Positions 5,987-7,106 of a stretch of DNA of 7,106 nucleotides are shown in pieces. The DNA lies in assembly GCA_028708485.1 (NCBI GenBank), contig JAQVYZ010000050.1, forward strand, positions 1 to 7,106. Reading direction: 5' to 3'. Every line of letters starts with the position of its first letter. Within the stretch, counting starts at the first letter, position 1. The position numbers and the translations under genes are program-made. The notes under the pieces are model-generated. The model had not been told where the DNA came from and did no database searches. It saw only the letters and a program-made list of their open reading frames with translations. The stretch is from Caldisericia bacterium (GTDB lineage Bacteria; Caldisericota; Caldisericia; UBA6126).

Positions 5987-6027
5987 TTATTTTTGGGACA
6001 GGGGACTGTCCCCTGTCCCAAAAATAA
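5987..6027. repeat. REP-like palindrome, copy 3, perfect 41-base inverted repeat
   Basis: Arms GGGACAGGGGAC (5995-6006) and GTCCCCTGTCCC (6008-6019) flank centre T (6007). TTATTTTT on the left pairs with AAAAATAA on the right, giving 20-base arms with no mismatch. The centre base is T rather than A, so this copy is inverted relative to copies 1 and 2. No T run follows on either strand, so it is not a classical terminator. It begins 4 bases after the sod stop and ends 19 bases before the GNAT start. Confidence 0.9.
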
Positions 6028-6046
6028 ATGATTCAGGAAGAGTGAA

Positions 6047-6571
6047 ATGCTAATCGAAACCGTTAGATTGGTCATACGACCTTTTCAAGCAGATGATTGG
6101 GCAAATGCTTTGGAGTACCTAACTGATCCAGTAGTCATGCACTACATCCCTCTTGGTGTTATGGATAAAAATCAGGTAATTGATTTTGTTTCAGAAGAAC
6201 CTAACGAAAAGTCAGAGTGTTTTGCGATTGAGTTGAAATCAGATAAGAAAGTAATCGGACAGGTGATTTATCATCCATGGTTTGCAAAGGACACTTTTGA
6301 AATTGGTTGGATTATCCACCCCGGTTATCAAAAAAAAGGTTACGCCACTGAAGCTTCCAAAGCTGTTATTCGATATGGTTTTATAGAACAAAAACTCCAC
6401 CGTATCATTGCCACTTGTCAGCCGGATAATCCGTCATCATGGAAAGTAGCTGAGAAAATCGGAATGCATCGGGAAGGTTTCTTCCGACAAAGCATTTATA
6501 CTGAGCATGGGATATGGTGGGATGAGTATTTTTATGCCATATTAGTGAATGATTGGAGTCAGAATGATTGA
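6047..6571 (+). CDS. GNAT N-acetyltransferase, RimJ/RimL type
   Basis: A 174-residue acetyl-CoA-dependent acetyltransferase of the Acetyltransf_3 group. The substrate is unknown; family members modify protein N-termini, antibiotics, polyamines or amino acids. The opening ETVRLVIRPFQADD (4-17) is typical of the group. FEIGWIIHPGYQKKGYATEA (84-103) holds the beta strand and the acetyl-CoA pyrophosphate loop Q-x-x-G-Y-A (Q95-A100). RIIATCQPDNPSSWKVAEKIGM (119-140) is the conserved motif B, with Asn128 and the Ser pair near the CoA site, and REGFFRQS follows. The start has AGGAAG (6035-6040) at 6 bases. The 3' end overlaps the next gene by 8 bases, so the two are co-translated. No own promoter was recognised, and palindrome copy 3 fills most of the upstream gap. 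Confidence 0.92.
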   Translation: MLIETVRLVIRPFQADDWANALEYLTDPVVMHYIPLGVMDKNQVIDFVSEEPNEKSECFAIELKSDKKVIGQVIYHPWFAKDTFEIGWIIHPGYQKKGYATEASKAVIRYGFIEQKLHRIIATCQPDNPSSWKVAEKIGMHREGFFRQSIYTEHGIWWDEYFYAILVNDWSQND

Positions 6572-7106
6572 AAAAAATGAATATACTGGTTTTTTTGCAG
6601 AATTTTACGATCGTTTGCATGAAAGTGATGATGATATCAATGCTTATATTCAATTTGGTAAGAAATATGGGCATCGAATACTGGAATTAGGAAGCGGAAC
6701 AGGGAGGATACTAATCCCTTTAGCCAAAGCAGGATGTATAGTAACTGGTTTAGAATTCTCCCAGGATATGATCAATATTGCAGTACAGAAGCTCAATAAG
6801 GAATCCCTTCCAACGATCGAAAGATGTACCATACTAAATGGAGATGCCACAAACTTTTTACTGGATCAAGTTTTTGATTTAATCATCGCACCATGTAATT
6901 TTATCAATCACTTCCCAACATTCGAACAATTAGAACTTATGTTCTCATGTGTTAAAAAACATATGACAGCATCTACTGTTTTGGTCGTAGACAATAGTGT
7001 GCCTTCTTTACAAGCCTGGATTGAAACGAATGGAAAAGAAGAAGTTTTTGAATTTGATGGCCCAGACCGAGATAAGAAAATAATTGATCGTTTTACTGCC
7101 AGTTTT
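6564..7106 (+). CDS. Class I SAM-dependent methyltransferase, 3' end outside window
   Basis: The first 181 residues of a Rossmann-fold methyltransferase, open to the right edge. ILELGSGTGRILIPLAKAG (39-57) is the SAM-binding motif I. TGLEFSQDMI (61-70) follows, with E64 the likely ribose-binding acidic residue. LNGDATNF (91-98) carries D94 near the adenine site. VFDLIIAPCNFINHF (103-117) is the motif IV region. The substrate cannot be told; the Methyltransf_11/25-like groups act on small molecules. The ATG at 6564 lies inside the end of the acetyltransferase gene, and GGAG (6555-6558) stands 5 bases upstream, so the pair is translationally coupled. The next residues (about WIETNGKEEVFEFDGPDRDKK) begin the part that usually forms the substrate lid, and it is cut off. 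Confidence 0.9.
   Translation, partial: MIEKNEYTGFFAEFYDRLHESDDDINAYIQFGKKYGHRILELGSGTGRILIPLAKAGCIVTGLEFSQDMINIAVQKLNKESLPTIERCTILNGDATNFLLDQVFDLIIAPCNFINHFPTFEQLELMFSCVKKHMTASTVLVVDNSVPSLQAWIETNGKEEVFEFDGPDRDKKIIDRFTASF

Noticed and set aside
5987..6027. Copy 3 as an intrinsic terminator
   Set aside because: The GC stem is followed by AAAAATAA on both strands, so no T tract follows the hairpin.
4415..6027. CRISPR array
   Set aside because: Three palindromes spaced by whole genes (about 0.9 and 0.7 kb) are not a repeat-spacer array.

Overview
The window is bacterial and gene-dense, uses the standard genetic code and looks mid-40s in %GC by eye, with the right half visibly more A/T-rich. 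I cannot assign the organism. The exonuclease VII subunit and the superoxide dismutase resemble sequence types I associate with candidate-phylum (Patescibacteria-like) bacteria. The GGGACAGGGGAC palindromes with a single-strand transposase are a pattern I associate with anaerobic Firmicutes such as Peptococcaceae. These hints conflict, so taxonomy stays open.

Left part (2-1907): DNA-repair genes. xseA and xseB (exonuclease VII) run rightward and overlap. xseA is open through the left edge of the window and is preceded in frame by residues that look like the end of an HRDC domain, so the real protein is probably an HRDC-XseA fusion. Converging on xseB, with a 21-base overlap, is a small alkyltransferase-like protein (ATL) in which tryptophan replaces the catalytic cysteine.

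Middle (1905-4406, minus strand): an 811-residue HerA/FtsK-type ATPase with a coiled-coil tail. It is transcribed from a good promoter (TTGACA, 16 bases, TACTAT) and a strong Shine-Dalgarno site fixes its start. The ATL gene begins 5 bases after its stop codon, so the two form an operon.

Right-middle (4415-6027): a REP-associated HUH transposase (RAYT), flanked by two copies of a GC-rich palindrome. A third copy lies beyond the next gene, an Fe/Mn superoxide dismutase. The copy upstream of the transposase is decayed and supplies the likely -35 box. The copy downstream is followed by seven T and looks like a terminator. The third is a perfect 41-base palindrome with the opposite centre base. 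This REP/RAYT set is the most distinctive mobile structure here.

Right end (6047-7106): a RimJ/RimL-type GNAT acetyltransferase overlaps by 8 bases a class I SAM-dependent methyltransferase that is cut by the window edge. No tRNA, rRNA, CRISPR array or riboswitch was seen, and no gene-free stretch exceeds about 155 bases.
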